Shown: positions 23,131 through 36,000 of the stretch, piece by piece
How the letters are laid out: each line of letters opens with the position of its first letter
Numbering within the stretch: the stretch's first letter is position 1
Source of the DNA: Phoronis australis
Lineage: Eukaryota; Phoronida; Phoronidae
Assembly (NCBI GenBank): GCA_002633005.1
Contig: NMRA01000001.1
Location: 4,267,087 to 4,331,086, forward strand
Length of the DNA stretch: 64,000 bases
Direction of reading: 5' to 3'
Notes under the pieces: generated by a model
Told to the model about the DNA's origin: nothing
The model's input: the letters and a program-made list of their open reading frames with translations, nothing else
Databases searched by the model: none
Made by a program: the position numbers and the translations under genes

Positions 23131-26100
23131 CTGTATTTATTACGTTCACAATGATCTAGAGTGCACGGTTCACTGAATGATTAGGTCAAGGACCCGTGAC
23201 CCCGATGACCAGGGCCTTGTAGTTTGTATCACGTCTGAAGACGGTGCTGCGCCAAATAACTCAGGGATTTCCAAGACAAGACATGCCGGCTACAAAAAGG
23301 TAATTAAGCCTGGCCAGGAGTAATAAGGCCTAGGCTGGGGCAAAGCTAAGCAGATACTGTCCTACTGCGTCTGCGGGGTCCCTGATGTGATGGATTTTCC
23401 TGGGATTTGATGCGTGGATACTTTGTGAAGACGTTTCTACTCTGTTTGACCTCCCATTTGTCACTTCTACTTACTGTTTCCGAGTTGTTCTCTATTTTAA
23501 TTAACCACTCTCTGTTCATTTGTTGGTCTATGTATATATCCTGATACACCCATTAGGCCTACAGGTCTAATTTTCCCTGAATTGTTTACAATATGACGAC
23601 ATTGACCTACACAGATGATTTTGGCATCTTTCGATTTCTCGCAACGTTATCTTTCCGAAAATATATGAATGTATATCCCCTACCGCACTTCCTCCGTATT
23701 TTATCATCGAATTTCGGTTTGCACTATTCATATTGTGACCAGTGATGGCCTCTTTTCAAATTTTCGCTTCACAGATCTTTAGCTCAGCAGTCCTTTGAGG
23801 CTTTGACGGATTCTTCTCTTGTTGATTGATTTCGTCAAGAACTACCATGACTTTCCATCCATTTTTTCACTACAACCTGCTGTTACAGACGACTCACTTT
23901 TATGCTGACTGTTTTTTTAATTGACCAATTCCTCACTGCTCCTTGTAATGGTCTAGCATGCACATGCTGCCCTACGTAAGCTAGGTCACGTTTTTCATCC
24001 AACCGAAATGAAATTTACACAGTCACGCATTCATCTTCAATGTTTCCATATAATTCATGATCATTTTCATCATAGCGTCATTGCTATTGTCAGTCGTGTT
24101 TTCTCTAGTGTAAGCGGATACTGGGAACCATACGGGAACACTCGTTTCGCTACACACGTGTAAAAAATATGAGTATTTTATTTTTCTATGATACCTCATA
24201 AAGTATGTGTTTGGCTAACTTGCTACAAAAATCATTCAAATTTCTTGTTCAGGGTACAATTTTAAAGACCTGGAATGATCATGCATGTGACACTTAGATC
24301 AGGTGGTGTAGTTATCGTTGGCAATGATGTCACCTTCGGCATTGATGTCATTGAGTTCAGTGTCGTCCTCATTGTCTTCAGCATTTTGATTGACGAATGG
24401 TTTCAGCTGCGGTGACATTGGCCCCATTGATTTAGGCGTTGGATGCGCTCTCGTCTCAAGGGTAATGTGGAGTAAACGTGGCCCTCTTCCATGGCTACTG
24501 GGAACCAGTTTCGCTGAATAATGGACATTGCTATTACTCAGTGAAAACTAGTTCCCGCTAGCCATTTTGAAGAAGTGCCCATTTACCTCACTTTTGCCCT
24601 AATAACCATTGTTCTAGTCATTTACATGGTTAATATAAATATCTGTTTTTATTTTTTGAAACCTGACAAAACATGTTTTTGACTATAAACAGTTCAAAGA
24701 TCCTATAAAGTTTTGTTAAGGGTATGACTTTGAAAACCTGGAACCATCCAATGCCACTAATCATGGAGTGGTATCCATTTTTCAGAGTGGGAAACCATGT
24801 TAGTGAGTTGTGGTTTGCAATGGCATTACCTTCGGCATAGGTCTCCTTGGCTTCAGTGTCATCCTTCATTATTGTCAGTGACATTTTTATTGTTCAACGG
24901 TGTCGTCTGTGGTCACGATAGTGTTGTTGATGTGGGCGCTTGAAGTGTTCACGTCTCATCAGTATCGTTCTAGTCATTTGCACGGTTGTTCCAACATTGC
25001 TGTCATCGTCATCATTTTGTAGGCTTCCGTTTAAAACCACCGATACTGTGAGTTGGATTTGACATTGTTGTCGGCTTGCTGATATTGTTCTAGCATTGCC
25101 GCCATTGTCGGCAGTAGCGTCATCATTGTAAATGTCATCTTCAGTGTAAGCGCCGTCGATGCTGTTGGTATTGTCCTTGTAATAACAGGCTATCTTGTTT
25201 ATTTGTAGTGGCATCAGAGTCATCAAGTTTCTGGCGGCATCGTCACTGTTGTTGTCAATGGCAGTGTCATCGTTGGTGTCTTGGTTGCCATTGGTGTCAT
25301 GTGTATCATTCTAGTTCTTGCTTTTGTCATCGCTTCAGTTCTAAGTTCTTCTTTCCATTTCCCATTTCGCCAAATATTGTTCCTCAGACAGAGAGCTTTC
25401 ACTTAACCACTGGGTGGAATTTTTGGACCTGATGGATAGAATTTCACCAGATATTTAAATATTTTTCTCCTGGTAACAGGATAGATATTCAGCCCCACAA
25501 CTGAGGTGTCAAGGATTGTGAACATTGCTTATTCGGTGTAAGAAACTTGTTCTGTTCCTATACTCAGAAACTTATTTTGGTCAGTTCTAAGGCATCTTTG
25601 TGGATTAAAGGAGTACTCTCGTGTTGTCGCAATTTATTCACATGGATTTGCGAACGCAATACCTGTGAAATCTGCATAATGCTACCATCACCTTTAATAA
25701 GTGCTCACGTATTGTCAGATTTTCAACTGGTCCGAAGTGTCTGCATGTAATGATTTATAAATAGTTTTGTTTGTCGATATCTAGCACCTGTGCTAATGTT
25801 TTATTGTTTTTATCTTGATTCAACATTTTACTACTTGTTTATACAGATTGAATGTCTCAACTTGATCTTACAGGCCATTAGCTTCATTGGCAATAGTCTC
25901 TTTGCTTTTTGGTGAAGGACTGCCAGAAATGCTTGAAAATATATTTTTACAGCCCACGTATCTCCTTGTTTTTGTCATATCATCCAATGTCTCATTTTTA
26001 CAATTAGCTATCAAACGCTCAATTTTGTGCAGAAAATGAGTGAAGAATCATGCACCTTTTTATATTGATATGGGCGATCTTCATTCATAAAGTTTGCGCG

Positions 26101-26220
26101 GACCGTTTACCTTACTACAGTGTAATCCAGAGTACATTGAGCACCTGGGCACTGACTACTTAACAATCAGTATAGGTGAACATACAAACCTACTTAAATG
26201 TAATATATAATGCACATAAA
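23131..26220. other. Divergent region between SIVA and the bHLH-PAS gene
   Basis: Holds both promoters. Two diverged copies of a ~250-bp segment lie at about 24,180-24,420 and 24,640-24,890 (shared CACCTTCGGCAT, TTCAGTGTC). 24,890-25,320 is a GTCATCGTTG-like low-complexity tract that is open on both strands for that reason. Confidence 0.5.
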
Positions 26221-26411
26221 ATTCAATTGTAGCACAGGTATTAACAACGAGTTGGGCTCTTTTAAAGTTAACATGAAAAGAAAAATTCAATTGTAGCACA
26301 GGTATTAACAATGAGTTGGGCTCTTTTAAAGTTAACATGAAAAGAAAAATTCAATTGTAGCACAGGTATTAACAATGAGTTGGGCTCTTTTAAAGTTAAC
26401 ATGAAAAGAAT
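26221..26411. repeat. 64-bp tandem repeat, 3 units
   Basis: Three nearly identical units of ATTCAATTGTAGCACAGG through GTTAACATGAAAAGAAAA, starting at 26,221, 26,285 and 26,349. Lies about 430 bp upstream of the candidate bHLH-PAS start. Confidence 0.9.
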
Positions 26412-26835
26412 CTTACGATGACACCCTCACCAGGCAAGATTGGGCAACTCAAGCGGTTTATATACCTCGAAATCTGCCGCATTGATTAAAGACGCCATGC
26501 AGCTGTAGTTAATTACATTGTCTCAAGTTGCTGGTGTTATCATTTTCTAGATAATCACAAACACACTGGAGGTGACAATAGTATTTTTTTTTTAATTTTT
26601 AGTCTGGAAGCTTTTAATAACATATGTGAATAGAGCTTGAAAAGTTCACGTGGTTATGCTTTTGAAAATCGAACAAGAAATGTAACTTTTACAACCTAAA
26701 AGGTCTGTACAATATTGCCATCACACAATTATTGGCATGAGGATAAGAGTTTATGATATCTTAGTTTTGTGGAATGGGATCCTGTTCTTGCAGGGTACCC
26801 AGTTAGGTCCATTTTTCAGATCGTCCATTCAAACT

Positions 26836-26922
26836 ATGGCGGGTGTACACCCTTGCAGCAATATGGCTGTTGAACAGCCCACAGGTAACCTTATCCCCAG
26901 TGCGCCTATATGTGCAAGCGAG
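26836..26922 (+). CDS. Candidate first coding exon of the bHLH-PAS gene (uncertain)
   Basis: An ATG at 26,836 opens MAGVHPCSNMAVEQPTG. The better-looking donor (ACAG/GTAACC at 26,886) is phase 1 and gives a stop when joined to 27,017. A weaker donor at GCGAG/GTTGGC (26,923, phase 0) works only if the next exon starts at 27,024. The true start may lie elsewhere in 22.9-27.0 kb. Confidence 0.25.
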
Positions 26923-27016
26923 GTTGGCAGTCACTACCATGTTCTTAGACTAGGCTATGTTTTAGGTTACATAATGTGATTCATTTTCATGATGTGCTTA
27001 TGTATTATATTTTCAG

Positions 27017-27094
27017 ATTAAAGCCGTCGCAGGTCAGTGCGCTAGGTCATCCTGAGGCTCACCTATCATCAAAGCCATGGGAGAAAGATGAAAG
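27017..27094 (+). CDS. bHLH-PAS exon 2 (N-terminal linker)
   Basis: After ttttcag; encodes [20 protein letters not shown], then WEKDE, and ends AAAG/GTAATA in phase 2. The AG plus A of the bHLH exon makes Arg. No domain. An 11.2-kb intron follows. Confidence 0.6.
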
Positions 27095-30000
27095 GTAATA
27101 TTTAGTTTTAAAGTTTTCAGTTTCCCTCTATGAGTATTCTCATACTCACAGTATACGAGGATGTGTCACTTACTGAGTAGACATATGCTATGGTTCATTT
27201 TTGCCATAAACTCCTGCCCAATAGCTGCTTTAGTTTCAAATAGCTGTGTTGCTTGCTAGCCAGGGACAAATAATAGATGACCAACAGAGGGGCTACAACA
27301 TGCAAACATGAAAATGATCTAGCCAAAAAACTGACAGTGTTTTCTACCTAACGATTTTGCAAATTGTCAATGGTAAGGCTAAAATTGGCTCCTGGGGAAA
27401 CATGGCCCTGAACAAAACATTTGCTATATTGTCTATAAGGAGACAGAAGTCAGTCTAGCAAAGTAACCTCAACTGCAATGAAACGATAGATTAATTTTAC
27501 GGTTCACTTTGTCATAACACCTTAACATAATCAAAAAAAACAGTATGTATAGTCACTCATTATAACATACAACACAGTGGTCTAGTGTGTATGCCCGAGT
27601 TATTGATGAATTCCTCAAAGGTTCAACAAAACATGACAAGTTTTTATGTGACCACAAAAAGTTTGATGGTCTCATACACAAAGTTTGATGGTCTCATACA
27701 CACTGCATCCTATCCATCTGTCATCTATTGTTACATTTCCGTGTCTGTGTGTCTGTCGCATGCCAAGTATTGTACGATGACGCTTGGCTTACCTCAAAAT
27801 CCAGGTGCTGCCTGGTGGTTTGGTAATTGCCCCAATTATGTTGCACCCCAGCAGAATTCATGAGGAACATATTATTGCAACGTTAAACAAAAGTTTTAGG
27901 TTGTAAAAGTCACATTGTTCTTATCCAAATTTCAAAATTCAGAGACCAAATCACGTGCCTTTTTGCTTTTCACGAACTATTCAAATAATGCTATTTACAC
28001 ACTTTCAAAACGAAAATTTAAAAATACTATTGTCCCCCCAATGTGTTTATGATGGTCTCGTTATCTTGAGAACATAACATCAGCAACCTGAGGCAATTTA
28101 ATTAACTACAATAGCATGGATTCTTTTCATGGATTTTCTCAAGTGCATCGCAGGTCATGGTGAAAATTGGCACAGTTATGTGGCAGGGATGCACTAACAC
28201 TGTTTGATTGTGTGACAAATTCAACTACCCTGGCGCCCCCTATTTGTCATTTTAGTTTTTGACAAGAAACTCCTTGTCCTTCAGTTTTTGGCAAAACGGC
28301 TTGACAAATTTGCCCAAAACTTGACACAGAGGTGTATGGCCAGAAAGGGTCAGCACCTAACGGGATTCGGATACATTCAAGTACAGTAGCAGTGTCTGTT
28401 TTAGTTTCATTATTTGTCTGTTCGACGGGTTTCTGATGGACCTTGACAGAATAATGCATAGCTGTTATGTGGCAGTCAGTTGCCAGCTTTGATATCTTGG
28501 TGGCCTAATTAGTCTAATTATGTTAGGGACAATCTGTTATTGCATTTTCACGAGTGTACTAATCGTACATTTTTCCCTCCCCCTTCCACCCACTCCCCCC
28601 CCCNNNNNNNNNNNNNNNNNNNNNNNNNNNNNNNNNNNNCCCCCCCCTAAAAGTGTCAAATGTAGTGAATAGCTCCCCTGGTCCCCTTAATGGTGTTTAT
28701 TGTGAACACCAGGTGTAATGAGGAAATAAACTTTGACTTGTCACAGCAGGAAATAATGCTTGTCCTTGACTCGCAGCTATCCCGCTGAGGAGTCAGTTTT
28801 GTCACGTAGTATGAAAACAAATTATTTCTTTTGTTCAATTTTTGTTAACCCTGTGTGTTTTGGTGAAGTAGGTCAGTACTTGGTTACTGACTGGGCAAAG
28901 ATTTCCAATTTGATTTTGTTGTGGCCTCTGCTGAATGGGCCCCTCATTATCACCGACTGGCATTTATCTGTTAAAGCAATCAAGTCTATGACATTTGCTG
29001 GCTAGTCACAAGTTTCTTATTTACCTACCTTTCACATAAAATTCTCTGTTTGTGTCAAAGTCGTTTCTGCACATATGCACAACAGGTACGCATTTTTCAG
29101 TTGCTTTTTAGTGTTGGAGATACAATGTACATGCAAAAAACAGCAAATCAGTTAGTAACATCAGGAAGGTATTACCACTAGTTCGTAGTATTTGAATGTC
29201 TTCTCAAATATTATTTAAAAACGAACTGTTCATGTTGCCAGCAATCTAAACAATTTTCCCAGTATTAGTATAAAGTTGAAGTCTCCTTTACCTACATAAT
29301 GAAAGCGCATTCAATGAATCGGTCAATAAAAGAGCAGTCACCAAATCAGAAAATTTCAGATAGCTTGAGGGGTAAGGCATAGAAAGAAACCATTAATGCA
29401 CTGCAGATAGCCATTGGCGATGTCTACTTGCCAAATTTCAGACAGTTCTGTCAAAGGATCATTGAGTTAGAGCTCCGCAAGAAGTATTCGGTAAATTGTC
29501 TTCACAGCGCCATCTTGCGTCCTATTGCGCCTCAAAAGTGGAGTCTGCATGACAAGCTAAGATGAGTTAAACTTTGTATGTACCGGTACATTTATGTCAA
29601 TTGCGCAAAAAATGCATCTTATCTATTTCTATGGCATGATTATTTATCTAGGCCAACGAAAGTGTTAACTAGAAATACGCCAATAAGAGCAAGATTTCAC
29701 AATAAAGTAGTTCAAAATCGTGCACCTTGTCCTTCACATAATGCAGATTTTGTCTAACCAGGATAAAATCTCTTGATAATACTGGATTCAAATCAATGCA
29801 GTTCTGTTGTTCATTGCAAATTTTGAGGGGGAGACAGGTATTGAGAGATTTTGTTCATTCAGAATTGTGATAGAATTCATGCATTATATGTGAACAAAAA
29901 TTGCACCCGGGAATGATTCTAAACGGCCTAGCTATTTTTGTTAGAAGAACAGCAGATGTAAAATGCTGTTTTTTGTGTTGCGATCTCATACTGGCTCTGT

Positions 30001-33000
30001 CAGCCCCCCCTCCTGTCCATGCCTTTTTCAGTGTTTCTTGCATTAATTCATACTTACCAACCTTTCAAAATTGTCACCAGGTCTTTTCCTAAAATTGAGG
30101 ATACAGAAATAGCCAGGATCACACCTAAAGATTGGCAAGCAAATTAACCAACTTGTGTTATGTACTATCAAAGATTTTTTAGTATCTTTGGTACTATTCC
30201 TTAGCCAGACAGATGGGTTGCCATTTGTTATCTGGGGGTCATGACCCAGTTTGTTAAAGTTCAGATAAATAGACCATATTTCTAACTCAAGACGCAGTTC
30301 GGCCTAGACTGTTATATCTTAACATGGTTGTTTGTTCTGGATGTCTCATCTAAGTAGTGCAGGAATACGATGAAGTCAAAGAACATTAGGTTTGTTTTAT
30401 TATCATCTGATGCTCTGCCATTTTTGTGTTGGCGACATGGTTGATGTATTTATCATTAATTCGTTTTCCATAAGAACTGTTTCTGCGACAGGTGCTATTC
30501 ACTTTCTGTGTCAGATAATTATTAAAACAAATTTAAATTGCCATTGAAGAATATTTGTGTCTAAAAGGTGTGTAAGTTTGTCAAACACTATAAGCTGTTC
30601 TTTTACAACTGTCAGGGTCTAAGCTTTAAAAGTTATCATCTTTTCAGTTATGCACATTTTTTCTCCTTGCATGTTTGTTTACCTGTTTTCATGATACAGG
30701 TAGTAGATTTAATGTAAATGTCTGTATAACATTAGCAAATGTTAGCTGAAGTTGACCCACCTTCCATCCCATATATCAGATTATTACAGCATACCATATT
30801 ACCATGTTAACCTTCTATCGCTCACACAACCAATTCTGGTTCAGGCCACTCACCCTTACTTAAGTGGGCCTACTTATCACATATGTTCCTAATTTTTGTC
30901 CAATTAGATGTGATATTTGGGCTTAGAAAAAAGTGTTACATGGTCATTATTGTTTGACACTTGAGGCTGCATTAGTTGGTGTGTCACAACGGGTCATTTT
31001 ATGTTTGGAGTATAGTACTGTCAAGCAATAACAATTGTCATATTTAATCTACATAAACAGCATATTGAGACCGATTTTATAACAATATTGATGTTCTTAA
31101 TCAGATTTTTTTTAATAATTGCAGGCAGTCAGGTACACATTGTACCTTGAAATTAGACTTGATTTGATAACTACAACACTCGATCAATACTCAGTCAAGC
31201 GGACAACCGGAAATTCACAGTGCAAACTCTCGCAGCTATTCTCGGGGTTCGCAAACTCTGCTTAATAAAATTTAGGTCACATGCGGGAGTTGGCATTCCA
31301 TGTCTAGTGTTCTATGGTCACCCATATTAACACCATAAGCGCTGTTTACTCTACAAAAGTTGACATGGATCACTTGACACGGAACAAGATGTTCCAGTGT
31401 GTAAACGGGACTGACACGAAGCAAATTGACACTGCGGTGACAACTTTTGCCACCCGTTTGTGAGGTGGGGCAATTTGCGCTCGAACATCTTTCTCCGTGT
31501 CAATTATATGTCTAAACGCGAAATTGGGGCAAGGCAGATAGTATCATCTCTGCTGCGCTTGTGCAGTGACCTACATACGGGCTCTGTGTCTCTGCAACTC
31601 CCGCTATTTGAAAACGTGTGCATGTGCATTCCACTCTCCAGCGTACAACTTCGGTCTTGCCACAGTTAATGAAATTGCGTGTGTAAACGGCCACTTGACA
31701 CGGATCAAGTTGTTCCGTGTCAGTTGCGCTGGATCAAAAGTTGATGTCTAAACGGGACTATTTAGTACCATACGTGAGTCGGCCCATTTCTTTGCAAGTT
31801 CAATGGTATTGTTGTGTTTTATTGTTCGTGGTTTAATTGTTCTGGATATGTAGCGTGGAGACAAAAGTGGGACAAAAGTCGACAATGTGGTGATTTGGTC
31901 AGTAACTTACCTAGGTTTGCCTATTGACTTCATAATGATGACACCATACAATGCTGCAGTTAACATAAGTGTCGTTTACACTATAAAAATTGACACGGAT
32001 CAGCTGACATGGAACGGAACGAGTTGTTCCAGTGCATGTATGGGTGTAAACAGGACTGAACTGGAGCAAATTGACACCACGGTGACAACTTTTGCCACCC
32101 GTTTGTGAGGTAGAGCAATTTGCGCTAGAACATCTTGCTCTTGTCAATTATGTGTCTAAATGCAAAACTGGGGCAAGGAGGAAAGGATCATCTCTACTGC
32201 GCTTGTGTAATGACCTAAATACAGGTTCCTGTCTCTTCAACTCCCGTCATTTGTAAACCAGCGCATGTGTGATCCACTCTCCAGCCTATAATTTCCATCT
32301 TGCCACAGTGAATTGTTTGTGTAAACGGGCGCTTGATACCGATCAATTTTCTCCGTGTCAGTTGCGCCGGGCCAAAAGTTGATGTCTAAACGGGACTATA
32401 CATGGCACTTACAGTTGCTAAGTTATCAAGTTCAGACTTCTTTCAGAAGAGTTGTTGGTGCACATAAAAAACAAGAACAATGACACCACTACGGTAATTT
32501 TCAGGCTTAATTTTTTTTCTTTTTAATTATTACACAAATAAATGGTAATAAGTTAAAATGCAAATATTTAGCCCAGAAAGCGAACCATTATATCGCGGCT
32601 TTTAACCATAAAACTGTGATTTACTTAAGTGAAACGTAATGTTGAGCTAAAACACCAAAACACCAGTAAATAAAACAACAAGAAAAAATCATACAGTAAT
32701 AAATGAGAACATATCAACAAGAGAATAACAAAGAGAAACATAAAACAAAAAAGCTCAGCGTAGATATTAATGCAGTTCCCTGTTGTGACATTTAAAAACA
32801 AAGTCACTAAGATTTCTAAGTAATAGAGCATTGCAATCGTGACTTAAATTGTGACAACCACTTAAAGCCCAGCTTCAATGGAATTTTGTTACTTTAGATG
32901 TATTAGGCTAACCAGATAGTCCTATCAAAGCTTAAGTAAAATAAGAAAATGCGAGTTCAATCACGCAAGTGTAAGCCCGTCAAATGATAAGTGAAGCTGC

Positions 33001-36000
33001 CTTTTCGTGCCATGTTGCGTCATTGTGAGATCCCAGCACAAACAACAAAAGGTTGTATTGAATAGGGGTCTGAATAGAACGCCATTGCGTGCGGGTGTTA
33101 TTCGTTATTCGCAGCTGTTTGAATTAAAAGGTGATTCTTGCTGTGACGTAGACAAAAGCGAGCCAATACGCCTAACAGTTCGTTACATTTGGCAATTTAT
33201 GGCAGTAGTGGGTTCAGAGCGATGCTCTTAACATACTGTAGGAACCAATTTCACATGTGTTTCTGTTGAAGATAGGCTTTAACTAATCATTTAACTAATC
33301 AAGTCATCAATATACAATTCTCAAACTAACGTCCTCTGCTTCGACTAACAAATTTTGTGCAGATCCAAGTATATTATCAGTCTATCATCTCATTGATGAA
33401 TATCATGCAGGCCTTTATCCAGGATTTCGAAAATAGGTGTATACCAAGGCTTTTACATCTATGTTTACAAAACAGCCTTCTGTAGTGAGCTTTTTTACTA
33501 AAAAATGTGTAGACTAAGACTTTTACATCTAAATTTACGAAAACAGCCAAGTAGCTTACCGGACAAATATTAGAGATATTGGTTAAACGATGAGTGCACT
33601 ACGTTATTGGTCAAATTGATGTTACAAAGTTTGTCATATAATTTTAATTAGCTTTTAATATTCTGTGAAATGAGTCATCAGAGCTGCAGTTACAAAACAA
33701 GAAAAATGCACATATGATGTGTGATTTATATTTTGGCAACTTGTCACTGCTGTTCCATATTAAAATCTTAAAACGCACATTGAAAAGCATGAAACGGGCG
33801 CAAACTCAAAAAATTTAAATGGGCATATTCTTGTGGCACAATATTGTATTAAAATAATGGCATTTTATTTCGCTTATGATGAAAATCATGAAGTTACAGC
33901 TCTTAAACACCAGTTTGTAGTTGTACTAAGGTATGAACCCTGCATGTACATATAGTGATGACCTATGGAGTTAAGACCACTGGGAGTATAGCCAGCAGTG
34001 GAAGAAAATTGACAACAACACTGCTAATGCTTGAAATGTGTTGTGGATACTTAATGCTATCAACTAAGTGTGAACATAGCAACATTGTATATACTTTGTA
34101 TGTAGGCCTACTCTGTATATTTCTTCCTGCTTTCAAAAAAGAACCACCACTGTGAGCTCACTTCTCCCTTCAGTTATGTTCCTGGTAATCATTACAATGT
34201 GTGTATCCAAACTTGAAAGGTTCGGATTGATAGTGGGCATCCAACTGATAGGTTGGGCGTCCTTGCCAGGGTGTCCAGATTAGTGCTAGGGCTTCCATTT
34301 GGACGCTCAGGACCTACGCTGCATAAAGTCCTGATCTCATGGTAGGTTCACACGTTCTCATTCACCTTCTCAGGGTCCACACAAATCTCTACATTTTCCC
34401 CTTTGGCAGGGAGCCACAGTGGTATTACTTTTTTATGTTGGAAACCTAGAACAGTCATGATAGTTGCGAAGCCATTGCTTTTGAACAGGGGTCCACTATC
34501 AGACTCAATGCTTTCGTGATGTCAAAAGTAAAAATCTGATCAAGCTTTAGTTTTACAGGTGCTGTTGATGGTTTCTGTTTGTGGGAAAGTTTGAAAAGTC
34601 AACAATAAAGATCAACAGAGAAATGAACTTTTATTTAGTATTTTTTTAATGAAAAACATGTAGTAATAAAGTAATGCTTTTACAAGTTTCAGGTCGCTAC
34701 CATAATTACCACCAAGTAATATTTTGGAAAACTGCAGAGTGAAAAATGAACGAATGGACATTTTTGTAATTATTTTGTCCTAATTTGGAGAGGTTTTACC
34801 ATACCTCTTGTTCATTTTTTCCAAAATACCGGAACATTTACCAAATTTGTAAAAGTTATTAACCTATTTTTGACTCAAAATTGAAGCCTTGTATCCAATG
34901 ATTTATTGCATGTGGAGTTCAATCTGGGTCGGCTAGCAGGTGTGTGACTTTGTTTCTGGAAGTCAGTGTGGCAATATCTCATCTATAGTTCTGGATACCA
35001 ATGCTTACTCCGAGTGTGTGTCTTGTTATTAGGAGTTAAAGAAGCTGACATCTGCCAATGTTTGTAAGATAAACATATCGATGATATGAAAAGTCATTTT
35101 TTGCTGATTTTTGGCCTATTAAAATTCAACCGCTTGTTTGACCCTGTGTCAACAGAATGAAAGTGGACTTAACAGCTCAGAAAACACTTCAGAAACAAAT
35201 GTATTACAGTATCTTATTAGTTATCTAGTTCAAAATATCGAAAATCACATAAATTCAAGATGGCACCATCCGCCATATTGAATTACAAAAAATGCGTATT
35301 TTGATTTCCTTACCATATATTATACATTTCCCAAAGAAAGTTTATTGTAAACATCAGTGCTGGGTTCACCATAGGAAGTATCTAGGTCACTCTTGATATC
35401 ACAAGTTGAACCCTATAAATAGTGTCAACTGTCTGGCCTGTGAATGACCCTGGCCTGTATGAATTGCTCTGTTTATAGCTTGCAGCCCACATGGTGATAG
35501 TTGCCAACTGTCCAGCTTGTGGTGAAACCGAAAGTTTGACCCACGACATCATAATTTCCTGCTTTTCTTCTTGTAATAGGCAACAATATTTGCATAATTA
35601 TGCTGTTTCCTTAATGCCTGCTGCTGTTTGTTGTCGTGATTCTCCACACAATTTCCTTATTTTCCCTGTTCCAATTTCATTGGCACAGAATTTTGTAAGC
35701 ATGCGGTTTCTGGGGCTTGCGAGGACATTGTTCCCCTTGCAGCAAGATTTAGAGCCTGGTGTGACCCCTCCATAAGGCTTTGCCTCATGTAGCCAATACC
35801 AACATTTTGTACTGTTCGCCAGTGTAAGTTACAAGCCAATATTTTAAATCACTTGAGGGGAATGTTTGGGGCTAGTCATGATGGGAATTGCCTGTGATTT
35901 TTATGCGTCAACATATATCTTGATAAGATTTGGGAGATGTGTTCCTATGAAGCTGGCGATGGATTACGAATTTCAGACTGATCTGACTACCAGTGTGCCC

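Noticed and set aside
24894-25432. Asp/Thr-rich and Cys/His-rich ORFs on opposite strands
   Set aside because: Come from a GTCATCGTTG low-complexity tract; no family and no splice signals.
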